A DNA stretch of 22,961 nucleotides, from positions 1 through 22,961 of the forward strand of contig DCGQ01000057.1 in NCBI GenBank assembly GCA_002314635.1, in the 5' to 3' direction. Positions 1 through 8,700 of the stretch are shown here, one piece after another (positions within the stretch are counted from its first letter, which is position 1; every line of letters begins with the position of its first letter). This DNA is from Clostridiales bacterium UBA1774. GTDB lineage: Bacteria; Bacillota; Clostridia; Oscillospirales; Oscillospiraceae. A program made the translations under genes and the position numbers. The notes under the pieces were generated by a model. It was not told the DNA's origin. It saw only the letters and a program-made list of their open reading frames with translations, and did no database searches.

Positions 1-1104
1 GATAATGCGGCCCATCCACAGCATTTCCTTGTTGCCGGCCTTGTCCTTCCGGATCACCGGCTGGTACACGTCGCTGGCAAAGGCACTGGCGGAGGAAAGC
101 AGCTGGCTGTCTGCGGTGGACATGGCACCGGCCAGAATGGCGGAAAGCAGCACGCCGGAGATCAGCGCGGGGAAGATTTTGCGAACCATCTGGATGAAGA
201 CAGTGCTGGAGTCGCTGATCTCGCCCAGGAACAGGTGGCCGATGCAGCCTGCGGCCACGGAGAACAGCACGATCAGCACATTCCAGGTGATGCCGATCTT
301 GGCGCTCTTTTTCAGGTCTTCATCACTGCGGATGGCCATGTAGCGGACGATGATATGGGGCATTCCGAAATAACCCAGACCCCAGCCAAGACCGGAAACG
401 ATGTCCTTCCAGTTGGCGAACAGGTTCCAGTAGCCTTCGGGCAGCTCCGTGGCGGCTTCGGTACCGCTGCCGGAGTTGATCAGAACCAGTGCAAACAGCG
501 GAGCAACCAGCAGCGCGGCCAGCATCAGCATACCCTGAATGAAGTCCGTCCAGCAGACGGCGTTGAAGCCGCCCAGGAAGGTGTAAGAAACGATGACGAT
601 GGCGGCGATCACCATGGCCAGCTTGGCGTTGATGCCGATAACGGTCTGGAACAGGGTGCCGCAGGCCTTGATGCTGGAGGCGGCATAGATGGTATAGGCA
701 ACGAGGAAGATCACCGCGCAGATGATCTGCAGGAACTTGGACTTGGATAAGAAGCGGTTGGTCAGATACTGGGGGATGGTGATGGAGTCATTGGCGGCGA
801 TGGTGAAGCGGCGCAGCCGGGGTGCAAAGAAGATCCAGCTCAGCGCGTAGCCGATGGCCAGACCGATGGCGATCCACGCCTGACCGATACCGGCAGCATA
901 GATGGAGGCGGGCAGACCCATCAGCACCCATGCGCTCATATCGGACGCACCGGCAGACAGAGCGGATACCCAGGGACCCATCTGGCGGCCGCCCAGGAAG
1001 TAATCCTTCTCACCGGAATCCTTGGACTTTACAAAGAAGTAAAGACCGATAGCCAGCATGACCAGCAGGTAGACGATAAATACAACGAGTTCCGTGACAT
1101 TCAT
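1..1104 (-). CDS. putP: Sodium/proline symporter PutP, 3' end beyond window
   Basis: This gene encodes a multi-pass inner-membrane transporter of the sodium:solute symporter (SSS) family that takes up proline with Na+. It reads from an ATG at 1102-1104 and stays open to base 1, giving 368 residues of an expected ~500, so the C-terminal third is outside the window. A good GGAGG ribosome site lies just upstream (plus-strand 1111-1115). Seen motifs are the N-terminal helix VVFIVYLLVMLAIGLYFF, then YFLGGRQMGPWVSALSAGAS followed by DMSAWVLMGLP. The last contains Asp55, Ser57 and Trp59 at the same numbering as the E. coli PutP Na+/proline site. Further on is AGAMSTADSQLLSSAS, the TM8 sodium-site region of the family. 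The start lies 14 bases after the proB stop, so the two are probably one operon. The family is secure. Proline is the substrate by close motif match, but another amino acid cannot be fully excluded. Confidence 0.93.
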   Translation of the reverse strand, partial: MNVTELVVFIVYLLVMLAIGLYFFVKSKDSGEKDYFLGGRQMGPWVSALSAGASDMSAWVLMGLPASIYAAGIGQAWIAIGLAIGYALSWIFFAPRLRRFTIAANDSITIPQYLTNRFLSKSKFLQIICAVIFLVAYTIYAASSIKACGTLFQTVIGINAKLAMVIAAIVIVSYTFLGGFNAVCWTDFIQGMLMLAALLVAPLFALVLINSGSGTEAATELPEGYWNLFANWKDIVSGLGWGLGYFGMPHIIVRYMAIRSDEDLKKSAKIGITWNVLIVLFSVAAGCIGHLFLGEISDSSTVFIQMVRKIFPALISGVLLSAILAGAMSTADSQLLSSASAFASDVYQPVIRKDKAGNKEMLWMGRII

Positions 1105-1118
1105 AGCGGTTCCTCCGT

Positions 1119-1922
1119 TCAGAATGCTGCTTTGGCAGCAAATTTCGTGCCCGCGGGTTCCCCGCGGAGGATGTCATAAAGCTGTGCGGGGGTCTGCCCG
1201 CGGATCATCCACACATCAATGCCGTTGGAAACGGCATGATCGGCGGCGCGAAGCTTGGTTTTCATCCCGTCCGCACCGCGGCGGGAGGCTCGGGTTCCCA
1301 GAAGGGAAAAGGTGCTTTCGCTGATCTCCTCCACCAGCGGGATCTGTCTGGCAGCGGGGTCCAACTTGGGATCCCGGTCATACAGACCATCCACATCCGT
1401 CAGAAGAATCAGCTTGGACGCATGGCACAGAACCGCCACCTGTGCCGACAGCATATCGTTGTCGCCGAACAGGTGATCCTGCGATTCGATCTCCGTGGAG
1501 TTGACCGAATCGTTTTCGTTGACGATGGGCACGGTGCCAAGCTGCAGGAGCGTGTCAAAGGTCTGCTGCAGGTTGTCCCGCTGGCGCTGCTGCGTCACAT
1601 CGTCCTCGCTGAGCAGGATCTGAGCCACCTCGGTATCGTACTCGCCGAACAGCCGGGAATACAGCCCCAGCATCCGGCACTGACCCACCGCGGCGGCGGC
1701 CTGCTTGAGCCGCATGGAATCCGGACGCTGCTTCAGATTCAGCCGACCTGCGCCGAAGGCAATGGCTCCGGAGGAAACCAGAATCACCTCATAACCCCGG
1801 TTGTGAATATCCGCCAGCGCCCGAACCAGCAGCTCGGCGGAACGCAGATCCGGCTTCCCCAGCTCGTTCATCAGCGTACTGGTGCCAACCTTCACCACCA
1901 GCCGGTTTTGATACAGTCCCAT
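1119..1922 (-). CDS. proB: Glutamate 5-kinase, short form without PUA domain
   Basis: This is the cytoplasmic enzyme that phosphorylates L-glutamate with ATP to glutamyl-5-phosphate, the first step of proline synthesis. The ATG at 1920-1922 was chosen because a GGAGAG site sits seven bases upstream; a longer reading to 1961 adds 13 residues with no family match. The 267-residue product shows the amino-acid-kinase motifs in order: VVKVGTSTL near residue 8, LVSSGAIAFGAG near 48, AAAAVGQ near 75, PIVNENDSV near 135, FGDNDMLSAQVA near 152, LLTDVDGLYDRDP near 175 and RGADGMKTKL near 215. It ends soon after the kinase fold, so the C-terminal PUA domain of the ~367-residue E. coli enzyme is absent; PUA-less forms are known. 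No proA (glutamyl phosphate reductase) lies beside it, which is unusual. Instead putP follows 14 bases later. Confidence 0.95.
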   Translation of the reverse strand: MGLYQNRLVVKVGTSTLMNELGKPDLRSAELLVRALADIHNRGYEVILVSSGAIAFGAGRLNLKQRPDSMRLKQAAAAVGQCRMLGLYSRLFGEYDTEVAQILLSEDDVTQQRQRDNLQQTFDTLLQLGTVPIVNENDSVNSTEIESQDHLFGDNDMLSAQVAVLCHASKLILLTDVDGLYDRDPKLDPAARQIPLVEEISESTFSLLGTRASRRGADGMKTKLRAADHAVSNGIDVWMIRGQTPAQLYDILRGEPAGTKFAAKAAF

Positions 1923-1944
1923 GGAATTTCTCTCCGATAAATGC

Positions 1945-1973
1945 TTGATTTTCCAATGCACATACTATATCAT
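1945..1973 (+). promoter_or_regulatory. Predicted sigma-A promoter for the LysR gene
   Basis: TTGATT at 1945-1950, a 17-base spacer and TATCAT at 1968-1973 (4/6 and 5/6 matches to consensus) point towards the LysR gene. The transcript would start near 1980. On the opposite strand the same AT-rich stretch can be read as TTGTAA, 17 bases, TAGTAT towards proB, so the two divergent promoters would overlap. Confidence 0.5.
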
Positions 1974-2002
1974 AAGAGCATCAATTACAAAAGAGAATGT
2001 TA

Positions 2003-2019
2003 CTCATGCAAAACATGAG
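2003..2019. promoter_or_regulatory. Perfect dyad, candidate LysR operator
   Basis: CTCATG-CAAAA-CATGAG is a perfect 6-5-6 inverted repeat. It lies between the predicted LysR promoter and the LysR start codon, in the shared region between the regulator and proB-putP. LysR proteins usually bind dyads in such divergent intervals, so an operator is plausible. It does not fit the classical T-N11-A spacing symmetrically, and binding is inferred only. Confidence 0.35.
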
Positions 2020-2040
2020 AAAACGACATGGATAGAGAGA

Positions 2041-2901
2041 ATGAATCTACAGATTTCCAAATATCGGGCCTTTGTGGAGACGGCCGACTGCGGCAATATC
2101 ACCCGCGCCGCGGAAAAACTGCATTACACCCAGTCTGGAATCAGCCGGATGCTGCTGGATCTGGAAGCGGAATGGAATCTGACGCTGCTGGAACGGGGCA
2201 AGAACGGCGTGCGGCTGACGCCGGACGGGGTTCGCCTGCTTCCCTTTGCCCGGAATGTGTGTCAGGAAGCGGACCGGCTGCAGGCGCAGGTGGATGATCT
2301 GGCCGGACTGCGGGCGGGCATGATCCGCTTTGCCGCGCTGTCCGGTTCTGCGCTGGAGCTGATCGCCCAACCCCTTTCCCGCTTCCGGCAGGACTACCCT
2401 GCGGTGGAGTTTGAGCTGCTCACCGGAGACCGGAAGGAGATCGAAGGACTGCTGCTTTCCGGGCAGGCGGATATCGGCCTGCTGACGCTGCCCACGGAGG
2501 CGGAGCTGGAGACCGTGTTTCTGGAGCAGGATTCGCTGGTTGCCGTGCTGCCCCGGAACCATCCCGCTGCCGGAGCCGGGGTGTTCCCGGTGGCGGCCTT
2601 TGCGGACGAGCCGTTTCTCATGCCGGAGACGGACAAAAACGGAGAGATCCACCGGTTTCTGGAGCGCTGCGGTCTGCATCCGGATATCAGCTTTTCCTGC
2701 CGGGAGGAGTATGCGGTTCTGGGACTCACCGCCCGTGGCTTCGGCATTACGCTGCTGCCGGAATCGGCGCTGAAAAACACCGCATTTCCGGTCTGCGCCC
2801 TGCCCATTGATGTGCCGTTCTACCGGAGTCTGGGTATTGCCGTGCGAAGCAGGCGAAGTGCGGCGCTGGCGGTTCGGCGGCTGCTGGAATATCTCCGGTA
2901 A
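2041..2901 (+). CDS. LysR-family transcriptional regulator
   Basis: This is a DNA-binding regulator of 286 residues, the usual size for the family. The start at 2041 was chosen because the winged-helix domain begins at once (MNLQISKYRAFVETADCGN). A longer open reading to 1921 would add 40 unrelated residues and overlap the proB start; the ribosome site (AGAGAG) is weak. The HTH spans about residues 3-62, with NITRAAEKLHYTQSGISRML and the LLERGKNGVRLTPDG wing. The periplasmic-binding-protein-like effector domain runs from about residue 88 (GMIRFAALSGSALELIAQPL) to the end, with QADIGLLTLP in the middle. It is transcribed divergently from proB-putP, 118 bases away, so control of proline synthesis or uptake is the natural inference. 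The ligand cannot be read from the sequence, and no terminator was seen after it. Confidence 0.92.
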   Translation: MNLQISKYRAFVETADCGNITRAAEKLHYTQSGISRMLLDLEAEWNLTLLERGKNGVRLTPDGVRLLPFARNVCQEADRLQAQVDDLAGLRAGMIRFAALSGSALELIAQPLSRFRQDYPAVEFELLTGDRKEIEGLLLSGQADIGLLTLPTEAELETVFLEQDSLVAVLPRNHPAAGAGVFPVAAFADEPFLMPETDKNGEIHRFLERCGLHPDISFSCREEYAVLGLTARGFGITLLPESALKNTAFPVCALPIDVPFYRSLGIAVRSRRSAALAVRRLLEYLR

Positions 2902-2925
2902 CAGCGTGTATGCGAAATATCGTGG

Positions 2926-2954
2926 TTTACAAATGCGTGAAACAGGTTTATTCT
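2926..2954 (+). promoter_or_regulatory. Predicted sigma-A promoter for the SLH gene
   Basis: TTTACA at 2926-2931, a 17-base spacer and TATTCT at 2949-2954 (5/6 and 4/6) sit 34 bases before the start codon, in the short gap after the LysR gene. Confidence 0.45.
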
Positions 2955-2987
2955 ATATGGAATCCAGATAAAAAAGGAGTAATTGCC

Positions 2988-4070
2988 ATGTTTGGAAAAA
3001 GAATGCTGGCGCTGCTGCTGGCGCTGTCCCTGCTGATCCTCTGTGCCCCGGCTGCGCTGGCGGCTCAGGACATAACCTTCACGGAGGACAAGACCATTTC
3101 CCCGCAGTTTACCATGTACGGAGATTTCACCGTCAAATCCGGCGCACACGTGGTCATCCGGAAAAGCGCTGGATTTGAGATCAGCGGCAGCATCATCGTG
3201 GAGACCGGCGCTTCACTGACCGGTGAAGGCCCGGCTAATGGGGATTATACCTTCACCATGCGCGGCAAGGACGCGGACATTGTGGGCATTCCCCTGTACT
3301 ACCGGCTGGAGGCGGAGGACGGCAGCATCACCGTCCGGGAGATCAAGGGCGGCTACCGCGCCGTGACCGCATTGGACGGATGGGACTGGAACGGCGGCTG
3401 GTGTCCCCGCTTTGAGTGGGAGACTTCGGTGCAGGGCTGGTGCCTCACCGGAACCATGCGGGGAAACCCCTTCAACGAGTATTTTTATCACAAAGAGCGG
3501 GATATGAATGCCGCGAAGATGACTGCCGGGGCGCTGAATCGGCTGGGCCTGTTCAAAGGCGTGGGAAGCAAGGACGGCCAGATCAACTTTGATCTGGAGC
3601 GCCCCGCCAACCGTCTGGAGGCACTGGTCATGCTGATCCGTCTGCTGGGCAAGGAGGACGAAGCGCTGAACGGCCAGTGGGAGCATCCCTTCACCGATGC
3701 TTCCTGGGCCACCCAGTATGTGGGTTACGCTTATGCAAACGGACTGACCAACGGCGTCAGTGACACCAAGTTCGGCACCGGAGAGGCCAGTGCGCAGATG
3801 TATCTGACCTTCCTGCTGCGGGCACTGGGGTATACGGATGCGGACACGGGCAGCACCGTCTGGGATGAGGCTGTTTCCATGGCGGATCGGCTGGGCATCC
3901 TTACCGCAGAGAATGACGACTACAAAATCTGCCTGGATGACTTCTGGCGTGCCGACATGGTGCTGACCTCTCACCGCGCCCTTTCCCGAACCATGCGAAG
4001 CGGACGGCCTCTGTATGAAAAGCTGATCGAGGACGGCGTTTTTACCGAGGAACAGTACCGGAACCAGTAA
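2988..4070 (+). CDS. Secreted S-layer homology (SLH) domain protein
   Basis: This is an exported protein probably anchored to the cell wall through SLH domains, which in Gram-positives bind pyruvylated secondary wall polymer. The ATG at 2988 follows a strong AAAAGGAG site by eight bases; the upstream in-frame ATG at 2910 has no such site. The 360-residue product begins with a signal peptide (MFGKRM, then a leucine/alanine core) with likely cleavage after APAALA, near residue 25. Residues about 28-170 look beta-rich (FTVKSGAHVVIRKSAGFEIS, then ETGASLTGEG) and match no family I know. SLH-like repeats follow: about 178-230 (RPANRLEALVMLIRLLG), 232-285 (FTDASWATQYVGYAYANGLT, then ASAQMYLTFLLRALGY) and a weaker third at 290-340 (DFWRADMVLTSHRALSR). 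No catalytic domain is recognisable, so the role is probably a wall-bound binding or structural one. Confidence 0.85.
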   Translation: MFGKRMLALLLALSLLILCAPAALAAQDITFTEDKTISPQFTMYGDFTVKSGAHVVIRKSAGFEISGSIIVETGASLTGEGPANGDYTFTMRGKDADIVGIPLYYRLEAEDGSITVREIKGGYRAVTALDGWDWNGGWCPRFEWETSVQGWCLTGTMRGNPFNEYFYHKERDMNAAKMTAGALNRLGLFKGVGSKDGQINFDLERPANRLEALVMLIRLLGKEDEALNGQWEHPFTDASWATQYVGYAYANGLTNGVSDTKFGTGEASAQMYLTFLLRALGYTDADTGSTVWDEAVSMADRLGILTAENDDYKICLDDFWRADMVLTSHRALSRTMRSGRPLYEKLIEDGVFTEEQYRNQ

Positions 4071-4090
4071 AGGAAAACGATCAATGTATA

Positions 4091-4135
4091 CGGGGAATGA
4101 TAAATGCAGCAGTTTATCATTCCCCGCCTGTTTTT
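4091..4135 (+). terminator. Intrinsic terminator after the SLH gene
   Basis: CGGGGAATGATAAA at 4091-4104 pairs perfectly over 14 bp with 4113-4126 across an eight-base loop. Five T residues follow at 4131-4135 after a short CCTG. It ends the SLH transcript and isolates the HD-GYP gene. Confidence 0.88.
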
Positions 4136-4196
4136 GCAGCAAATACAGCCAAGTCGGCGCAGCCTGTCTGACAGCATGGCGGAAAAACCCGCAATT

Positions 4197-4265
4197 CTGA
4201 CACAATATATTATCATATATACTATACAGAATACCTGTTTTATGATAATATCTGTATATATCATA
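4197..4265 (+). promoter_or_regulatory. AT-rich promoter/operator region of the HD-GYP gene
   Basis: CTGACA at 4197-4202, a 17-base spacer and TACTAT at 4220-4225 make a moderate promoter match (5/6 and 4/6). Within the same very AT-rich stretch the heptamer TATCATA occurs at 4211-4217 and 4259-4265, and its reverse complement TATGATA at 4241-4247. The last two form a 7-11-7 inverted repeat just before the ribosome site. This resembles an operator, but the base composition makes chance matches easy. Confidence 0.35.
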
Positions 4266-4285
4266 GAATTGGAACAGAGGTACCT

Positions 4286-5515
4286 ATGAGAAAAAAGACA
4301 GATCAGGTAGATGCCTACTATCTATTTGTAAGTGATAAGATCATGAGACTGGCTCCGCTGATCGGCGCCAGTGCGGCTGCGACCTTTACCGCTGCGCGGC
4401 TGTGCGGCTGGTTTGCCTATGTGGAGCTGATTCCGCTGGTCTGCTTCGATTTCGTCTGCCTCTCCTATTTCCTTGCCGCGTATCTGCTGCGGAGATACGG
4501 CATTATGCAGGACGGAGAGATCAGCGAAAAGCACCTGTCCACGGTAGAACTGGTGATGGACGGACTGATCCTGCTGCAGTGGAATCTGATCACCTACATC
4601 TTCCCCACTCGTGCGTTCTGGGGCTATGCGCCCATGTTCGTGCTGCTGACGGCTTTTATGTTCCGAACGAAATCGGTGCTGATGGAGATCGCCGGCATCT
4701 CCGTGTCCATTGCCGTCTCCTGGATCGTGAAGGGCGATCTGCTGCTGCCTGCGGCAGATGAGCTGTTTGCGGAGAACCTGATCCTGCGGATCGTGGCGCT
4801 GGTGATCAGCTTTTCGGTGATTGCGATCCTGACCTATTTTTCCGGGCGTTTCGCGGCGCTGGTGAAAGACAACTTCCGTTCCATCGAAAAGAAAAACGAG
4901 GAATTGGAGGGTATGGGCAAGGACATCATCGACTTTACCGCGGAGATCATCGAGGAGCGGGACAGCACCAGCGGCTCCCATGTCAAGCGGCTGAAAACCT
5001 ATACCCGGATTCTGGCAGAGCAGGTTGCCGCAAGCTGCCCGGAGTACGGACTGACGGAGGAAGCAATCGAACAGATCACGCTGGCCTGCGTGCTCCACGA
5101 TGTGGGAAAAATTGCGATTCCGGACAGGATCCTGCTGAAACCGGGAAAGCTGACTCCGGAGGAGTTTGACATCATCAAGAGCCATACGGTTCTGGGCGTT
5201 CAGATTGTGGACAAGCTTCCGGATTCCGTGGGCGAGGAATATAAGCGCTGCTGCCGGGATATCTGCCGGTTCCATCATGAGAAATACGACGGAAAAGGCT
5301 ATCCCGTGGGTCTGAAGGGTGATGATATTCCGATTTCCGCCCAGATCGTGTCCGTGGTGGACTGCTTTGACGCCCTTTCCCATGAAAGACCCTATAAACC
5401 CGCCCTGCCCGGGGAGGTGGCCATCCAGATGATCCTCCGAGGCGAATGCGGCGTGTTTTCGGAGAAAATGAAGGCCTGTCTGCTGGCCTGCAGAGAACGG
5501 TTTCTGAATGTATAA
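4286..5515 (+). CDS. Membrane-anchored HD-GYP cyclic-di-GMP phosphodiesterase
   Basis: This 409-residue protein probably hydrolyses the second messenger cyclic-di-GMP. The start follows an AGAGG site by five bases. Residues about 20-190 contain roughly five or six hydrophobic segments, for example IPLVCFDFVCLSYFLAAYLL, YAPMFVLLTAFMF and RIVALVISFSVIAILTYF, so the N-terminus is a membrane sensor or anchor. A short coiled linker (EKKNEELEGMGKDIIDF) leads into the HD-GYP domain from about 218. The domain carries ERDSTSGSHVKRL, the catalytic H271-D272 in HDVGKIAIPDRILLKPG, and HHEKYDGKGYP at 330-340, the signature of active members. The region ends at FDALSHERPYKP. No GGDEF or receiver domain is present. 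No convincing terminator lies between it and the giant gene 191 bases downstream, so co-transcription is possible but unproved. Confidence 0.93.
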   Translation: MRKKTDQVDAYYLFVSDKIMRLAPLIGASAAATFTAARLCGWFAYVELIPLVCFDFVCLSYFLAAYLLRRYGIMQDGEISEKHLSTVELVMDGLILLQWNLITYIFPTRAFWGYAPMFVLLTAFMFRTKSVLMEIAGISVSIAVSWIVKGDLLLPAADELFAENLILRIVALVISFSVIAILTYFSGRFAALVKDNFRSIEKKNEELEGMGKDIIDFTAEIIEERDSTSGSHVKRLKTYTRILAEQVAASCPEYGLTEEAIEQITLACVLHDVGKIAIPDRILLKPGKLTPEEFDIIKSHTVLGVQIVDKLPDSVGEEYKRCCRDICRFHHEKYDGKGYPVGLKGDDIPISAQIVSVVDCFDALSHERPYKPALPGEVAIQMILRGECGVFSEKMKACLLACRERFLNV

Positions 5516-5706
5516 AAGCGAACCCGCGCGGTTCTGATTGGGTGCATGAATAATCACTCAATTCCCCGCATACATCCGTCAGAACGCATATTGCGAATGC
5601 GGAGCTGTAACCTTTCCCGCCTATGCAGAGTTTTATGAGTATATGTCGATAAGCTGAAACGTAATTCCGGTTCTGCGATTCATCGAATTTCTATGGGGGT
5701 ATCATT

Positions 5707-8700
5707 ATGGATCAGATCAAAAACGAAAAGCTGGACGCAAACGAGAACAAAAACAATGCGCCGATCGAAAACAAACAGAATATGAACGCAGCGGAAAACC
5801 CGTCTGCCGAAAAAGCACCCGAAGTTCATGCCGATAACGGTGCAGGACAGTATGCGGAGGCGTTCGAATTTCATAATAGACTGATGAAATCCTCCATGTT
5901 CACCGGTTTTCTGAACAACATGGGCGCACTTCTGGATCCTGCGAACAATCCGGTTATGAAGACCGTGGAGGAACAGGCACAGTACGATCCCGAGTTTGAC
6001 GAGGACTGTGTCAACATGAATGTGACGGACGCGGAGCTGGCCTCAAAGACGCCTGCCTTCCTGTTGTATAAGGCAAAGCAGATCGTGGAGGAGCTGCAGG
6101 AGCCCTTCCCGGAGGACTACCATGGTCTGAATGAGAATGAAATGGTGCGGCTGAAAGGCGTTACCAAGCTGCCGCTGGTCATGACCAAGCTGGCCGAGGC
6201 ATTCCGGAAACAGAACGGCATCATGCAGAATCAGGTCGGCGGAGATAAAAAATACGATTTGGACTTTACCGAACCGGATTTTGACGAATTTCGTATGCTG
6301 GAAATCGGCAGCAGCATCTTTGCCGAGGTCTCCAAGGTCAACCAGCACGCCATGGAGGAAGTGACGCTGGCACAGAACACCGAAAAGGAAAAGGTGCGCT
6401 TTGAGGAGACGAAGGTTCCTTTCCGCAAGGATCAGAGAAGGCTGCGCTATGAGCTGGAGCGCTTCACAGAGGCAAACAGGGATAAGGTCTACAATTTCGG
6501 GAAGTGCTACTCGGACGGAAGAGAGGAAAAACAGGAAACGGTTCTGGATATGACGCATTTTGCGGAGCATCCGGAATACTACACGGAGGAAGACAATTAC
6601 TTCGACAAGGTGAGCCAAGGCTTCGACGAAGCACTGGCAATCGAAAACAAGGTCTATATGAAAACCCGGCAGGAATACTACAGCGATGCGAAAAAAGCTG
6701 TGGACAGCATCAACCGGGAGCACAACAATGAGGCAAAGTCCATTCGCAGCCAGTATACCGCAGAACAGGAGGAGTATGACCGTCTGTCCTCCACCACGCT
6801 GAAACGACAGAAGAAATTCGACGAATATGCGGAATACAAGAGCTATCAAGCCGCAGTCGATGAAATGCTGAAGCAGGAAGAAAACTTCACGCAGATCGAC
6901 AGCGCTTATTACCGGAATCTGAATTTCAGAGAAGATGTGGAATCGCTGGTAAACTCCGAAGACAGTCAGGCCGAGCTGGACAAGGTCAACCGGCAGATTG
7001 CGGAAGCACAGGCCAGATTCGATACCAGCAAGGATGCTTCGGAAGAGGCAAGGAAGAATCTGGAGTCCGCGCAGGAAATCGCCCGGAAGAAAGAGGAGCT
7101 TCCCGAGATCCTGCAGCAGGAGGACGAAAAGATCGCGGAAAACCTGCTGGGCATTCATATGGCCACATGGAAAGACAAAGATGCCCGCGACATTACCAAA
7201 TACAAGGATGAATGGCTGACAAATGAGCTGAAAAGCCTGAAAAAAGAAGCGGTACGGGTTTTCATGGAAGAACTAAATCGGCCGATGCAGGAGCTGGATG
7301 CCAGTCTGAACGAGAAATCGGGCCTGAAGGGCACCGTCTATAATCAGATTGCCGATGATCTGGACAATTTCCGCATCATTGCCCGCCGCGATGAGGATTT
7401 TAATATCTCTTTCAGCATCCATACGGAAACGATCGATAATCTGCGGAGGGATTGCAGAGAGGGAAACCGTACCGCCAGCATTGCACGTCAGATCACCGTG
7501 ATTGACCAGCAGATAGAGCTTTACAAGATAAGTCTGGATGAGGGCTATGATCTGCGAAGCAAGGACATTCAGGCCAATCTGGAGCTGGATGAAAAAACGC
7601 GGAAAGCGAAGCTGGATGCACTGAATGCCCAGTACAAAAAGATCAATGCTGCCATCACCCGCGTCCGTCAGGGGCCGATGAAGGGTGTTATGGAGAATGC
7701 CCGGCAGGTTACGGAGGCCAGACAGAAGTATGAGAATACGGTGGACACCTTCGTCGCAAAGGTACGGGAGCTGGTGCCGGAGAAGGAGCAGGACCGTACC
7801 AACATTCAGGAGAAAAAGGCTGCAGAGATAGCGGATCAGAAAACCAACCAGCAGCAGGAAAGCATTCAGCCCGAGGTGCTGGAGGAGCTGAAAGCCACCT
7901 CCGATGAAGCAACGGAGCTGCATCAGGCCGATGCGGTCAATCTGGCCTATCTGAAGGCACTGAAGGGCGTACTGGAAAAGGGACAGGAATGGCAGACGAA
8001 AAAAACGCAGCTGTCCCATGTTTCCGAGCAGGATCGTCTGCTGGAGCTGAAGGATCAGCTGCGGAAGCGCGACGCCAGACTGGCTGATAACGAGGAGAAA
8101 AGACAGCGGAGTCTGGACACCAAGAAGAATAAGCTGATCGAACTGCTGAACGAGGCGAAGCAGCTTCATGAAAACGAAATAACTTCCCTGAACCAGCGGA
8201 AAGGCGTGGTTCAGCAAGCAAAGCAGGATACCACCCGGATCCGGAGAGCATTTAAGGCTGTGAAGAAGAGCGCCGACAAGGTCAGAGAGGGAAAAATCGC
8301 GGCAGATAACCGAATCAACGAGGAATACGCCTGTCTGAAAAACGAATACGACAATCAGCGCAGCCTTTACAGTGCCAGAGAGGAGGAACTGTTCAAAAAC
8401 ATTACCTCTTCTAAAAAGACGCTGGGCAGCGATTCCGCTTATTTCAACGATCTGAAACAGAAAATCACAGCGTATCAGACATGGAAGCAGGAGTACGCCA
8501 AAAAACCCAATGCTGACGGACTGAAAGCTGCCGAATACGAAACCAAAACGGCAGAGCTGAACAGCGCCATTGACGTCTATCTGGAACACCGGGACAACGG
8601 CAAATCCAAGTGGACGAAAAAGGGCCAACTGCGGCTGGACTATATTCGCTCCCTGAAAACCTGCCTGAAGAACAATCTGGACGATATGAAGTCCTTCGAG

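Noticed and set aside
1921..2040. Extended LysR start at 1921.
   Set aside because: The added 40 residues match nothing, would overlap the proB start, and lie over the predicted promoter and dyad. The HTH begins right at 2041.
3213..4205. A 330-codon minus-strand frame opposite the SLH gene.
   Set aside because: The plus-strand gene has a signal peptide, SLH motifs, a good ribosome site and a terminator. The antisense frame crosses that terminator and has no motif.
5520..5534. Hairpin GAACC-CGCGC-GGTTC after the HD-GYP gene as a terminator.
   Set aside because: The stem is only five pairs and is followed by TGATTGGG, with no T-run.
5645..5652. GTCGATAA before the giant gene as a sigma-28 (flagellar) -10.
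   Set aside because: No TAAA-like -35 stands at about 15 bases upstream, so the match is probably chance.
5516..5706. A cyclic-di-GMP riboswitch in the gap between the HD-GYP and giant genes.
   Set aside because: I looked for GEMM-type conserved cores and found none. Only short weak stems (for example CGCAT/ATGCG) are present.
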